Source: Nitrospinota bacterium
GTDB taxonomy: Bacteria; Nitrospinota_A; UBA7883; JACRGQ01
Assembly (NCBI GenBank): GCA_016212275.1
Contig: JACRGR010000007.1
Span: forward strand, 1-33,729
DNA length: 33,729 nt
Direction: 5' to 3'
In this document: positions 1-7,451 of the stretch, piece by piece
How the letters are laid out: each line of letters begins with the position of its first letter
Position numbering within the stretch: the first letter of the stretch is position 1
Program-made: the position numbers and the translations under genes
The notes under the pieces: generated by a model
The model's input: the letters and a program-made list of their open reading frames with translations, nothing else
The model's database searches: none
Told to the model about the DNA's origin: nothing

Positions 1-350
1 AATACCTCGAAGTGGAGGAGAAGGACCGCATCAAGCCGTTCATCGCCTCCAACGAGATCATCCGCGCCGTGGAGCCGTACCAGTGCCAGCTGATAAACCG
101 CAACCGCTCCGGCTCGATGATATTGCCGGGTGAGTCGCTGTTCATCCTGGAGACGGAGCCCGCGGGCTACGTTATTTACGCGGCGAACGAGGCGGAAAAG
201 GCCGCGAACATCAAGCTGGTGGAAGTGCGCCCGTTCGGCGCGCTGGGGCGGCTGTACCTGGCCGGGCCGGAATCGGAAATAGATTCCGCCGCCGAGGCCG
301 CCATCAAGGCGATGGAGAGCATCACGGGGCAACCCCTGAGATCAAAGTAA
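1..350 (+). CDS. BMC-T shell protein, C-terminal part (5' end outside window)
   Basis: The reading frame is open from the left edge (first full codon at 3) to a TAA ending at 350, so the start lies upstream of the window. The visible part has a short connector followed by a full BMC domain: [14 protein letters not shown], then [17 protein letters not shown] and a final [13 protein letters not shown] helix. A connector before a complete BMC domain is what the second half of a tandem-domain (BMC-T, pseudohexameric trimer) shell protein looks like. A GTG at 12 could start a short single-domain protein, but no Shine-Dalgarno sequence or promoter is visible before it. It forms flat facets of a microcompartment shell and is followed by a second shell gene 35 bp later. 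The family call is firm; BMC-T rather than BMC-H is inferred. Confidence 0.8.
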   Translation, partial: YLEVEEKDRIKPFIASNEIIRAVEPYQCQLINRNRSGSMILPGESLFILETEPAGYVIYAANEAEKAANIKLVEVRPFGALGRLYLAGPESEIDSAAEAAIKAMESITGQPLRSK

Positions 351-385
351 CAACCATTTATTAAAATTTTTTGGAGGATACGGAA

Positions 386-691
386 ATGGCGGAAGCGCTG
401 GGAATGATCGAGACCAAGGGGTTCGTGGGGATGGTGGAAGCCTCCGACGCGATGGTGAAGGCCGCGAAGGTCGAGCTGGTGGGATACGAGAAGATCGGCG
501 GCGGCTATGTGACCGCCATCGTGCGCGGCGACGTGGCCGCGGTGAAGGCCGCCACCGAGGCGGGGAGCCGCGCCGCCGAGAAGGTGGGCGAACTGGTGAG
601 CGTGCATGTGATCCCGCGCCCGCATGTGAACGTGGACGTGTGCCTGCCGCTTGGCCGCGCCGCCGAAGCCAAAAAAGAGAGCAAGGCGTAA
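386..691 (+). CDS. BMC-H hexameric shell protein (PduA/EutM-like)
   Basis: This 101-residue single BMC-domain protein forms the hexameric facets of a bacterial microcompartment. It starts [20 protein letters not shown], with the conserved edge lysine at K25 (DAMVKAA). The pore-loop region [18 protein letters not shown] and the late IPRPH motif are typical of PduA/EutM/CcmK. The start is the ATG at 386, because a strong GGAGG lies at 373-377; the TTG at 371 is inside that ribosome site. The C-terminus ([10 protein letters not shown]) is short and charged. It sits between two other shell genes in the same direction. The pore would pass small polar substrates; no substrate specificity can be read from the sequence alone. 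Confidence 0.95.
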   Translation: MAEALGMIETKGFVGMVEASDAMVKAAKVELVGYEKIGGGYVTAIVRGDVAAVKAATEAGSRAAEKVGELVSVHVIPRPHVNVDVCLPLGRAAEAKKESKA

Positions 692-700
692 GGGCGGGCC

Positions 701-1012
701 ATGCTGTTCGGCAAAGTGACCGGCACCGTGGTCTCCACGCGCAAGGACGAGAAGCTTGAGGGGCTGACGCTCCTGCTCGTCCAGCAGGTGGACGCCCGCG
801 GCAAAATGACCAACCAGTACGTCGTGGCGGCGGACGCCATGGGGGCGGGCATGGGCGAGATGGTGATGTTCGCCACCGGCTCCAGCGCGCGCCAGACGGA
901 CAAGACCGAGAACCGGCCGATAGACGCCGTGATCATGGCGATAGTGGACACCTGGGAAATAGAAGGCGACGTGGTGTACGACAAATACGGCGCGGACACG
1001 GTCCATGCGTAA
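701..1012 (+). CDS. BMC-P pentameric vertex protein (EutN/CcmL family), copy 1
   Basis: This 103-residue EutN/CcmL-family protein would form the pentamers that cap microcompartment vertices. Visible family features are the N-terminal LFGKVTGTVVSTRKDEKL strand pair, GLTLLLVQQVD, the VAADAMGAGMGEMVMFATGSSAR core and the closing DAVIMAIVDTW strand. It has an extra C-terminal extension (EIEGDVVYDKYGADTVHA), so it is longer than the other two BMC-P proteins of this operon (92 and 90 residues). The ribosome site is weak (GGGCGGG just before the ATG), nine bases after the BMC-H stop. Family assignment is secure. Confidence 0.93.
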   Translation: MLFGKVTGTVVSTRKDEKLEGLTLLLVQQVDARGKMTNQYVVAADAMGAGMGEMVMFATGSSARQTDKTENRPIDAVIMAIVDTWEIEGDVVYDKYGADTVHA

Positions 1013-1025
1013 AGCGGGGTGAACC

Positions 1026-2459
1026 ATGAAATTGGGTGAAGAACAGATAGCCGCGGTGGTCCAGCGCGTGGTGGCGAAAATGGCCGCCAACGCGCCGTCC
1101 GCCGCGCCCGCGCCGCGCGGCGCAAACGCGCAGGACGGGCACTTCGGCACTATCGCCGAGGCGGTGGCCGCGGCGAAAACGGCGTACAACACGCTGGAAG
1201 ACCGTCCGCTGGCATTGCGCGAGAAGATACTGGATGCCATGCGGATAGCCGCGCTGGCGGAGGTGGAAAACATCTCGCGCATGGCGGTGGAGGAAACCGG
1301 CATGGGCCGCGTGGAGCACAAGATACTCAAGAACCGGCTGGCGATAACCAAAACGCCGGGGCTGGAGATACTGCGCCCGCAGGCGTTTACGGGCGACTAC
1401 GGCCTCACGCTCACCGAGCTGGCCCCCTACGGGGTCATCGGCACCATCACGCCGTGCACCAATCCCACCGAGACGATCATCAACAACAGCATCGGGATGA
1501 TAGCGGCGGGCAACGCGGTGGTGGTGAACGCGCATCCCACGGCGAAGAACGTGACGCTGTACACCATCGCGTTCCTCAACCGGGCCATCGTGGCGGCGGG
1601 CGGCCCCGCGAACCTTATTGCCACCGTGGATACACCGACCATCGCCACCGCCAATGAACTGATGAAACACCCGGACATCGCCCTGCTGGTCGTCACCGGC
1701 GGCCCGGCCGTGGTGAAGGCCGCGATGGGGAGCGGCAAAAAAGTCATCGCCGCCGGACCGGGCAACCCGCCGGTGGTGGTGGACGAGACCGCCGACGTGG
1801 CGTCCGCCGCGAAACATATCGTGGACGGCGCGTCGTTCGACAACAACATCGTCTGCATCGTGGAAAAGGAGATCATCGCCGTTGATTCCATCGCCGACCG
1901 GCTGGTGGAAGAACTGAAAAAGGCGGGCGCCTATTTCCTGAACCAGCACCAACTGCGGCGGCTGGAGAAGAAAATAATCGACCGCGCCCCCACCTGCTCC
2001 GGCGACCACGGCGTGGTGAACAAGGAATGGGTGGGCAAGGACGCGCACCGCATATTGCAGGCGATAGACGTGGACGCGAAAGACAACATCCGCCTCGTGG
2101 TGGCCGAAGTGCCCAAAGAGCATCCCATCGTGCAGATGGAACTGCTGATGCCGGTGCTGGGCCTGGTGCGCGTGAAGAACGTGGACGAGGCGATAGCCAC
2201 CGCCATCGAGGTGGAGCACGGGTTCCGCCACACGGCGGTGATGCACTCGCGCAACATCGAGCACCTGAGCCGGATGGCGCGCGCGGTGAACACCTCCATC
2301 TTCGTGAAGAACGGCCCTTCCACCGCGGGCTTGGGGTTCGGCGGCGAGGCATATACCTCGTTCACCATCGCCAGCCCCACCGGCGAGGGGCTGACGAACG
2401 CCACGCACTTCACGCGCGAGCGGCGATGCACCTTGAAGGATTCGTTCAGGATAATTTGA
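1026..2459 (+). CDS. CoA-acylating aldehyde dehydrogenase of the microcompartment (PduP/EutE-like)
   Basis: This 477-residue enzyme oxidises an aldehyde to acyl-CoA with NAD+ inside the microcompartment. The catalytic cysteine is C277 in FDNNIVCIVEKE, and NPTETIINNSIGM and GPGNPPVVVDETAD match the PduP/EutE nucleotide-binding and core regions. The first 20 or so residues (MKLGEEQIAAVVQRVVAKMA) form an amphipathic helix followed by an Ala/Pro-rich linker, the usual layout of an N-terminal encapsulation peptide. Length is normal for the family. It lies after two shell genes, and its TGA overlaps the ATG of the PduS-like gene (TGATG), so the two are probably co-translated. The substrate is not shown by sequence; with the downstream aldolase, lactaldehyde is a reasonable guess. 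Confidence 0.93.
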   Translation: MKLGEEQIAAVVQRVVAKMAANAPSAAPAPRGANAQDGHFGTIAEAVAAAKTAYNTLEDRPLALREKILDAMRIAALAEVENISRMAVEETGMGRVEHKILKNRLAITKTPGLEILRPQAFTGDYGLTLTELAPYGVIGTITPCTNPTETIINNSIGMIAAGNAVVVNAHPTAKNVTLYTIAFLNRAIVAAGGPANLIATVDTPTIATANELMKHPDIALLVVTGGPAVVKAAMGSGKKVIAAGPGNPPVVVDETADVASAAKHIVDGASFDNNIVCIVEKEIIAVDSIADRLVEELKKAGAYFLNQHQLRRLEKKIIDRAPTCSGDHGVVNKEWVGKDAHRILQAIDVDAKDNIRLVVAEVPKEHPIVQMELLMPVLGLVRVKNVDEAIATAIEVEHGFRHTAVMHSRNIEHLSRMARAVNTSIFVKNGPSTAGLGFGGEAYTSFTIASPTGEGLTNATHFTRERRCTLKDSFRII

Positions 2460-3769
2460 TGAACGCTGTGGAACTGGTGAAAAAAGCGGGCGTGGTGGGG
2501 GCCGGTGGCGCCGGGTTCCCCACGCACGTCAAGCTGGCGGCGAAGGCGGACACCGTGCTGGCGAACGGCGCGGAATGCGAGCCGTTGCTGTTTTCCGACC
2601 AATCCGTGATGTTGGGCCGCGCCGCCGAGATAGTTGACGGCCTGAAGACCGTGATGAAAGCGGTGGGGGCCGAGCGCGGCATCATCTGCGTAAAGGAGAA
2701 AAACAAGGAAGCGGTCAAGGCGCTGGAAAAACATTTGACCAAAAACATATCCCTGTTCGGCCTCGGCAATTTCTACCCGGCGGGAGACGAACAGATAATG
2801 GTGTACGAGGCCACGGGGCGCATCGTGCCGGAGGCGGGAATACCGCTGAATGTCGGCGTGGTGGTGCAAAACGTGGCTACCTTGGCGAATATCGCGCGCG
2901 CTCAAAACGGCGAGGCGGTCACTTCGCGCATCGTGACCATCGGGGGAGAAGTGAAAAACCCCGGCGTTCACGCGGTGCCGGTGGGCACGCCGGTGGCGGA
3001 CGCCATCGCGCGTTGCGGTGGGCCGCTGATCGAAAACTGCAAACTGCTGTTGAACGGCCCGATGATGGGGCGGCTGGGCGATCCGCAAAAGGACGTGGTC
3101 ACGAAAACCACCAGCGGCATATTTCTCCTGCCCGCGCAACACCCGCTCGTCATGCGGCTCTCGCGCCCCTTGCCGGTGGACATACGGATCTCGCGCGGGG
3201 CGTGCGAACAGTGCCGTTACTGCACCGATTTTTGCCCGCGTTATTTGCAGGGGCACGCGCTCCAGCCGCACAAGATCATGCGCGTCATCAACGAGCAACG
3301 GGAACCGGAGGCGGAGACCGTCACCAACTCGTTTCTGTGTTGCGAGTGCGGGGTGTGCGACCTGTTCGCCTGCCCCATCATGCTCTCGCCGCGCAGGATT
3401 TTCCGCGAATTCAAAAAATCGCTGGGGGCGCGTGGCGTGCGGTTCCCGCAACAGAAAAAAGAATATGCGGCGGACATCCACCGCGACTACCGCCGGGTGC
3501 CGAAGGACAAGCTCCTGCGGCGGCTGGACGTGGCGCGGTACGAAATGGAACCGGTGTTTCACGATGCGCCGTGGGAGGTGGACGCGGTGAACATCCCCAT
3601 GCAGATGCACCTGGGCGCGCCCGCAACCCCCGTGGTGAAAACAGGCGAAAAAGTGAAACGCGGACAACTGATAGCGGAAATTCCCGCCGGGAAAATGGGG
3701 GCGAACGTCCACGCCTCCATCGGCGGCACAGTGACCGCCGTGAACGGTTTGATAAGGATCGAACGATGA
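2459..3769 (+). CDS. PduS-like flavin/iron-sulfur oxidoreductase (RnfC/SLBB family)
   Basis: This 436-residue protein matches the layout of PduS, the microcompartment cobalamin reductase/electron-transfer protein. The N-terminus has the RnfC-type flavin/NADH motif GVVGAGGAGFPTH, followed by an SLBB-like segment (around VTIGGEVKNPG). Two ferredoxin-type cysteine sets follow, C249-C252-C255-C259 and C294-C297-C300-C305, consistent with two [4Fe-4S] clusters. The C-terminal region (KTGEKVKRGQLIAEIP) looks like a lipoyl/biotinyl-type barrel. The ATG overlaps the stop of the aldehyde dehydrogenase, and the gene's own TGA overlaps the next ATG. No B12-dependent diol dehydratase is in view, so its role may be reoxidising NADH rather than cobalamin reduction. 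That role is inferred. Confidence 0.88.
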   Translation: MNAVELVKKAGVVGAGGAGFPTHVKLAAKADTVLANGAECEPLLFSDQSVMLGRAAEIVDGLKTVMKAVGAERGIICVKEKNKEAVKALEKHLTKNISLFGLGNFYPAGDEQIMVYEATGRIVPEAGIPLNVGVVVQNVATLANIARAQNGEAVTSRIVTIGGEVKNPGVHAVPVGTPVADAIARCGGPLIENCKLLLNGPMMGRLGDPQKDVVTKTTSGIFLLPAQHPLVMRLSRPLPVDIRISRGACEQCRYCTDFCPRYLQGHALQPHKIMRVINEQREPEAETVTNSFLCCECGVCDLFACPIMLSPRRIFREFKKSLGARGVRFPQQKKEYAADIHRDYRRVPKDKLLRRLDVARYEMEPVFHDAPWEVDAVNIPMQMHLGAPATPVVKTGEKVKRGQLIAEIPAGKMGANVHASIGGTVTAVNGLIRIER

Positions 3770-4320
3770 TAGAACAACCGGCATTGGCGCTTTTGGAACT
3801 GCGCTCCATCGCGCGCGGCGTGCGCGCCTGCGACGAAGTGCTGAAAAAGGCGGAGGTGCAACTGCTGGACGCGCGGACGCTGTGCCCCGGCAAGTACATG
3901 ATCCTTTTCGCCGGGCCGGTGGGGCCGGTGGAGGAATCGTTCCGCATGGGGCTGGATATAGGCGCGGACATGATGGTGGACGAGATGTTCCTGCCGAACG
4001 CCCACACGCAGATCATTCCCGCGATGGAAGCCTGCGCGGCGCCGCCCCCGGTGGACGCGCTGGCGGTATTCGAGACGTTCACGGTGGCATCCACCATCCT
4101 CGCGGGGGACGCGGCGGCGAAGGCGGCGGGCATACACCTCATCGAGATGCGGCTGGCGAACGGGCTTGGCGGAAAATCGTTTTTCACCATGACCGGCGCG
4201 ATAGCGGACATCGAGGCGGCGGTGGAGGCCGGAAAGAAAACCATAGAACACCTTGGGGCGCTGGTGGCGGTGGAAGTCATGGCGCGCCCGCACAAGGACC
4301 TTATCGGGAAGGTGACGTGA
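3766..4320 (+). CDS. PduT-like BMC-T shell protein with putative Fe-S pore cysteine
   Basis: This 184-residue tandem BMC-domain protein resembles PduT. Domain 1 (about residues 5-90) begins ALALLELRSIARGV and holds C40 in the motif RTLCPGKYM. That position matches the PduT cysteine (ICPGKF) known to hold a [4Fe-4S] cluster at the centre of the trimer. Domain 2 (about 95-180) begins ALAVFETFTVAST and ends with VMARPHKD. The start ATG overlaps the PduS-like stop (ATGA), so the pair is translationally coupled, as expected if PduS docks to PduT to pass electrons through the shell. A longer open frame runs upstream to 3013 but lies over the PduS-like coding region and is rejected. Confidence 0.92.
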   Translation: MIEQPALALLELRSIARGVRACDEVLKKAEVQLLDARTLCPGKYMILFAGPVGPVEESFRMGLDIGADMMVDEMFLPNAHTQIIPAMEACAAPPPVDALAVFETFTVASTILAGDAAAKAAGIHLIEMRLANGLGGKSFFTMTGAIADIEAAVEAGKKTIEHLGALVAVEVMARPHKDLIGKVT

Positions 4321-4321
4321 T

Positions 4322-4600
4322 ATGCACTTGGCAAAAGTTATCGGGACCGTGGTGGCAACGCAGAAATACGGAACGCTCAAGGGAGTGAAACTGCTGGTGA
4401 TCCAGCCGGTGAACGACCGGCTGAAGCCGAAAGGGGAGCCGCTGGTGGCGGTGGACCCGAACATGCAAGCGGGGCCGGGCACGCTGGTCTCGTACGTCGT
4501 GGGGCGCGAGGCGATGCTGGCCCTGCCGATACCGGACGCGCCGGTGGACGCGGGCATCGTGGGCATCGTGGACGAGCCGCTGAACAGGGAGGAACGATGA
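4322..4600 (+). CDS. BMC-P pentameric vertex protein (EutN/CcmL family), copy 2
   Basis: This 92-residue EutN/CcmL-family vertex protein shows LAKVIGTVVATQKYGTLKG, KLLVIQPVND, the glycine-containing turn NMQAGPGTLVSYVVGREA and the final DAGIVGIVDEPL strand. It begins one base after the PduT-like stop, and its last codons overlap the start of the next BMC-P gene (ATGA at 4597). It differs clearly in sequence from the other two BMC-P proteins here, so it is a separate paralogue and not a recent duplicate. Confidence 0.93.
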   Translation: MHLAKVIGTVVATQKYGTLKGVKLLVIQPVNDRLKPKGEPLVAVDPNMQAGPGTLVSYVVGREAMLALPIPDAPVDAGIVGIVDEPLNREER

Positions 4601-4869
4601 AGCTGTGCAAGGTCATGGGAAGCATCACCACCACATTGCAGGAGCCGGTCTATAACGGCGCGAAGATAATGATCGTGCAACCGCTGGGCGCGGACATGGA
4701 ACCGCAGGGGGAGACGTTCCTCTCGTGCGATTTCGTGCAGGCCGGGCCGGGCGACATCGTGCTGGTGGAAACCGAAGGGAACGCGGCGCGCCAGCTATTC
4801 ATTAACCAAAAAGCCCCGGTGCATTCGGTCATCGCGGGCATTGTGGACGAGGTGCGGCGTGAAAACTGA
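4597..4869 (+). CDS. BMC-P pentameric vertex protein (EutN/CcmL family), copy 3
   Basis: This 90-residue EutN/CcmL-family protein contains LCKVMGSITTTLQEP, KIMIVQPLGAD, QAGPGDIVLVETEGNAAR and the terminal SVIAGIVDEV strand. The start overlaps the stop of copy 2, and the 3' end overlaps the GTG start of the aldolase gene by 11 bp. Three different pentamer genes in one operon are known in some microcompartment types such as the planctomycete-verrucomicrobial class. Mixed or specialised vertices are possible but not shown. Confidence 0.93.
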   Translation: MKLCKVMGSITTTLQEPVYNGAKIMIVQPLGADMEPQGETFLSCDFVQAGPGDIVLVETEGNAARQLFINQKAPVHSVIAGIVDEVRREN

Positions 4870-5695
4870 ATATCAGCACAGGCGCGACTTGATAGAGATA
4901 GGCAAACGGATTCACCAGCACGGCTGGATATCCGCCACCGACGGCAACTTCTCGGTGAAGCTGGGTGACGGCAGAATTCTTACCACTCCCACCGGCGTCC
5001 ACAAGGGATATCTGGAGATGGAAGACCTGATCATTGTGGACATGGAGGGGAAGAAGATCTCCGGAAGCAGAGAGCCTTCCTCCGAGATCGCCCTGCACGT
5101 CATTTGCTACAAGCAACGGCCGGAGATAAACGCGGTCATCCATGCGCACCCCACGTTTTGCGTGGCGTTCTCCGTGGCGGGCGTGGGGCTGGCGGCGTGC
5201 CTTCTGCCGGAGGTGGTGTTCACGCTCGGCAGTATCCCCACCGCCGATTACGCGCCGCCCACCACGTTGCAGGTGCCGAAATCCATCGAGCTTCCGATAA
5301 AGGAATACGACGCGATCATTTTGGAGCGGCACGGCTCGGTGACGGTGGGCAAGGATATTTTCTCGGCGTACAACACGCTGGAACGGATGGAGCATGTGGC
5401 GGAGATAACCTACCACGCGCGCCAACTGGGGAGCGTGAAGCCGCTTACCGACGTTCAGGTGAGCGAACTGGTGAAGATTCGCTCCGGCCTCGGCCTGCCG
5501 GACCGCAAGGTCGGTTGCAACGATTGCAACGCGTGCAACAAGCACTCGATGTGTGGCAACGCGAAAGGGGAGAAGCCCGCGCCGACAATGGCGGCGGAGC
5601 CTCCGGTAAGGAGATCCATCATGCCGAACGTATCGCCCGAATTGCTGGAGCTTATCACGCGCGAGGTGGCGCGGGAAATGTCCGCCGCGAAATAG
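4859..5695 (+). CDS. Class II (zinc) aldolase with Cys/His-rich linker and C-terminal encapsulation-like helix
   Basis: This 278-residue protein has a class II aldolase/adducin domain at about residues 1-215, similar to L-fuculose- or rhamnulose-phosphate aldolase. Visible active-site elements are STDGNFSVK-like ATDGNFSVK, TGVHKGY, the SSEIALH glutamate, the zinc motif AVIHAHPTF and a third histidine in LERHGSV. The domain is followed by C220-x2-C223-x2-C226-x2-H229-x2-C232, then a Pro/Ala linker and a helix (VSPELLELITREVAREMSAAK) that looks like a C-terminal encapsulation peptide. The start is the GTG at 4859; an upstream TTG at 4841 falls inside the preceding BMC-P gene. It would cleave a sugar phosphate to dihydroxyacetone phosphate plus an aldehyde used by the aldehyde dehydrogenase. 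The exact substrate is not certain. Confidence 0.9.
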   Translation: MKTEYQHRRDLIEIGKRIHQHGWISATDGNFSVKLGDGRILTTPTGVHKGYLEMEDLIIVDMEGKKISGSREPSSEIALHVICYKQRPEINAVIHAHPTFCVAFSVAGVGLAACLLPEVVFTLGSIPTADYAPPTTLQVPKSIELPIKEYDAIILERHGSVTVGKDIFSAYNTLERMEHVAEITYHARQLGSVKPLTDVQVSELVKIRSGLGLPDRKVGCNDCNACNKHSMCGNAKGEKPAPTMAAEPPVRRSIMPNVSPELLELITREVAREMSAAK

Positions 5696-5755
5696 CTGAA
5701 AATAGGCCGCGCCGGGTCACTTGTAAAAACAGGCAAGTCCCTTCAAAATACCGGC

Positions 5756-6667
5756 ATGGGCGTGGTGGAAGCACGGCAACTGGAACGCGACTTCGGAGCA
5801 TTCCGCGCGGTGGACGGCATCGCCTTTAACATCGAAGAGGGGGAATGCTACGGCTTTCTCGGCCCGAACGGAGCGGGGAAAACCACCACCGTCCGGATGA
5901 TACAGGGCCTTCTGCCCCGCACCGGGGGCGATCTGACCGTTTTTGGAAAAGACATTGACCGCGAACCCGTCTCAATAAAGGCCGATCTCGGCGTAGTGTC
6001 ACAAGAGAACAACCTGGACCGCGATCTGACGGTCCGGCAAAACCTGCTTACCTACGCGCGCTATTTCGACATCGAGCCGGAAGTTGCCCAAAGCAGGGCG
6101 GACGAACTGCTAAAATTCCTCCACCTCGATGGCAAGAAGGGGGACAAGCTCTCCGCCATTTCCGGCGGGATGCAGAGAAGGCTGGCTATCGCCCGCGCGC
6201 TCATAAACGGCCCGCGCCTGATGTTGCTGGACGAGCCGACCACGGGCCTCGACCCGCAGGCGCGCCACATGATATGGGCGCGGTTGCGTTCGCTGAAGAA
6301 GCAGAAGATCACCATGATACTCACCACGCACTATATGGAAGAGGCGGAACGGCTGTGCGACCGGGTGGCGATCATGAATGGCGGCAAGATACTGATGGAG
6401 GGAAAACCGTCGGAGCTGGTGAAAGATGTCATCGGGGAAGAGGTGATAGAACTGAACCTGGGCGACGAAAACCGGCAGGCGGCGCTCAACCGGGTGCGGG
6501 CGTTGGGCGCCGCTTATGAAATGCACGGGGACACCGTGTACATATATAACGGGCGGCATGAGATGCTCTCCGCGCTGGTGGGGATAGGGCACCGGTCGGT
6601 GCTCCACCGCAAGGCGACTCTGGAAGACCTCTTTTTGAAACTCGCGGGAAGGACGTTGGTGGACTGA
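5756..6667 (+). CDS. ABC transporter ATP-binding protein (NodI/DrrA-type)
   Basis: This 303-residue ATPase of an ABC-2 type exporter has Walker A GPNGAGKTT (K42), Q-loop VVSQENNLDRDL, signature SGGMQRR, Walker B LMLLDEPTTGLDP and H-loop TTHYMEEAE. The C-terminal 80 residues form the regulatory extension typical of the DrrA/NodI branch. The TGA overlaps the permease ATG (TGATG at 6665-6669), so the two are co-translated. The start at ATG 5756 has no clear ribosome site; nearby GTG codons could be used instead. The gene is 60 bp after the aldolase, without an obvious terminator, so read-through from the BMC operon is possible. The exported substrate is unknown. Confidence 0.93.
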   Translation: MGVVEARQLERDFGAFRAVDGIAFNIEEGECYGFLGPNGAGKTTTVRMIQGLLPRTGGDLTVFGKDIDREPVSIKADLGVVSQENNLDRDLTVRQNLLTYARYFDIEPEVAQSRADELLKFLHLDGKKGDKLSAISGGMQRRLAIARALINGPRLMLLDEPTTGLDPQARHMIWARLRSLKKQKITMILTTHYMEEAERLCDRVAIMNGGKILMEGKPSELVKDVIGEEVIELNLGDENRQAALNRVRALGAAYEMHGDTVYIYNGRHEMLSALVGIGHRSVLHRKATLEDLFLKLAGRTLVD

Positions 6668-7434
6668 TGCAAAAACGGCTTCTGCGCGCGTTTAGGATGT
6701 GGCAACGGAATTACGACGTGTTCAAAAGCGTGTACCTCGCCTCCATCGTCGGCAACATCGGCGAGCCGATACTCTACCTCTTCGGCATCGGCGTGGGGCT
6801 GGGGGTGCTGGTGAAAGAGGTGAACGGCATCAGCTATGTGCAGTTCATCGCGCCTGGCATGATGGCCGCCGCCGCGATGAACGCCGCCGCGTTCGAATGC
6901 ACCTTCGGCGCGTACACGCGCATGATGGAGCAGAAGGTGTACGAGGGGATATTGGCGACCCCGCTTTCCATAGACGACATCGTACTGGGGGAGATATTGT
7001 GGGGCGCGACCAAGGGGCTGATCTCCTCCGGCATTTTGCTCGTCATCCTCGTCGCGTTCGGCCTGTTCGACGCATACGCCGAGATACCGCTCATCCTGCT
7101 GAACATGGCGGCGTTCGGCATCGCCATGAGCGCGCTCACCCTCACCATCACCGCGCTCACGCCCGGATATGAGTTCTTCAATTATTTCTTCACGCTGTTC
7201 CTCACGCCGATGCTCCTGTTCACCGGCATCTATTTTCCGGCGGAACAATTGCCTAAATGGTTTTACTCCATTTTCCTCGCGTTTCCCACGGCCCACGCGG
7301 TGAACATCAACCGCTACCTCTTCCACGGCGGGTCTGCTACTATGCCGCTGTGGGGGGCGCTGTTCATGGCCGTGTCCATCCCGTGCGGGATATGGCTTGC
7401 CTCCCGGATGGTGCGCAGGCGGCTGATACCGTAG
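6667..7434 (+). CDS. ABC-2 type transporter permease (NodJ/DrrB-type)
   Basis: This 255-residue integral membrane protein has about six hydrophobic segments and the ABC-2 permease pattern. The N-terminal amphipathic stretch (LLRAFRMWQRNYDVFK) precedes the first membrane span. The conserved QFIAPGMMAAAAMNAA and FLTPMLLFTGIYFPAEQLP segments are characteristic of the NodJ/DrrB branch. It pairs with the overlapping ATP-binding gene to form a probable half-size exporter for a lipid, polysaccharide or drug-like molecule. The family gives no substrate, and nothing nearby points to one. Confidence 0.92.
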   Translation: MQKRLLRAFRMWQRNYDVFKSVYLASIVGNIGEPILYLFGIGVGLGVLVKEVNGISYVQFIAPGMMAAAAMNAAAFECTFGAYTRMMEQKVYEGILATPLSIDDIVLGEILWGATKGLISSGILLVILVAFGLFDAYAEIPLILLNMAAFGIAMSALTLTITALTPGYEFFNYFFTLFLTPMLLFTGIYFPAEQLPKWFYSIFLAFPTAHAVNINRYLFHGGSATMPLWGALFMAVSIPCGIWLASRMVRRRLIP

Positions 7435-7451
7435 ATTATTGAGAGGTGCGT

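Noticed and set aside
933..2408. 491-codon open frame on the minus strand
   Set aside because: It lies antisense to the aldehyde dehydrogenase gene and is His/Arg/Val-rich in the manner of antisense translations.
1931..3784. 617-codon open frame on the minus strand
   Set aside because: It is antisense to the aldehyde dehydrogenase and PduS-like genes, both of which have intact motifs.
5696..5755. ACTTG...CAAGT as a terminator after the BMC operon
   Set aside because: The stem is only 5 bp with a 10-nt loop and no T-run.
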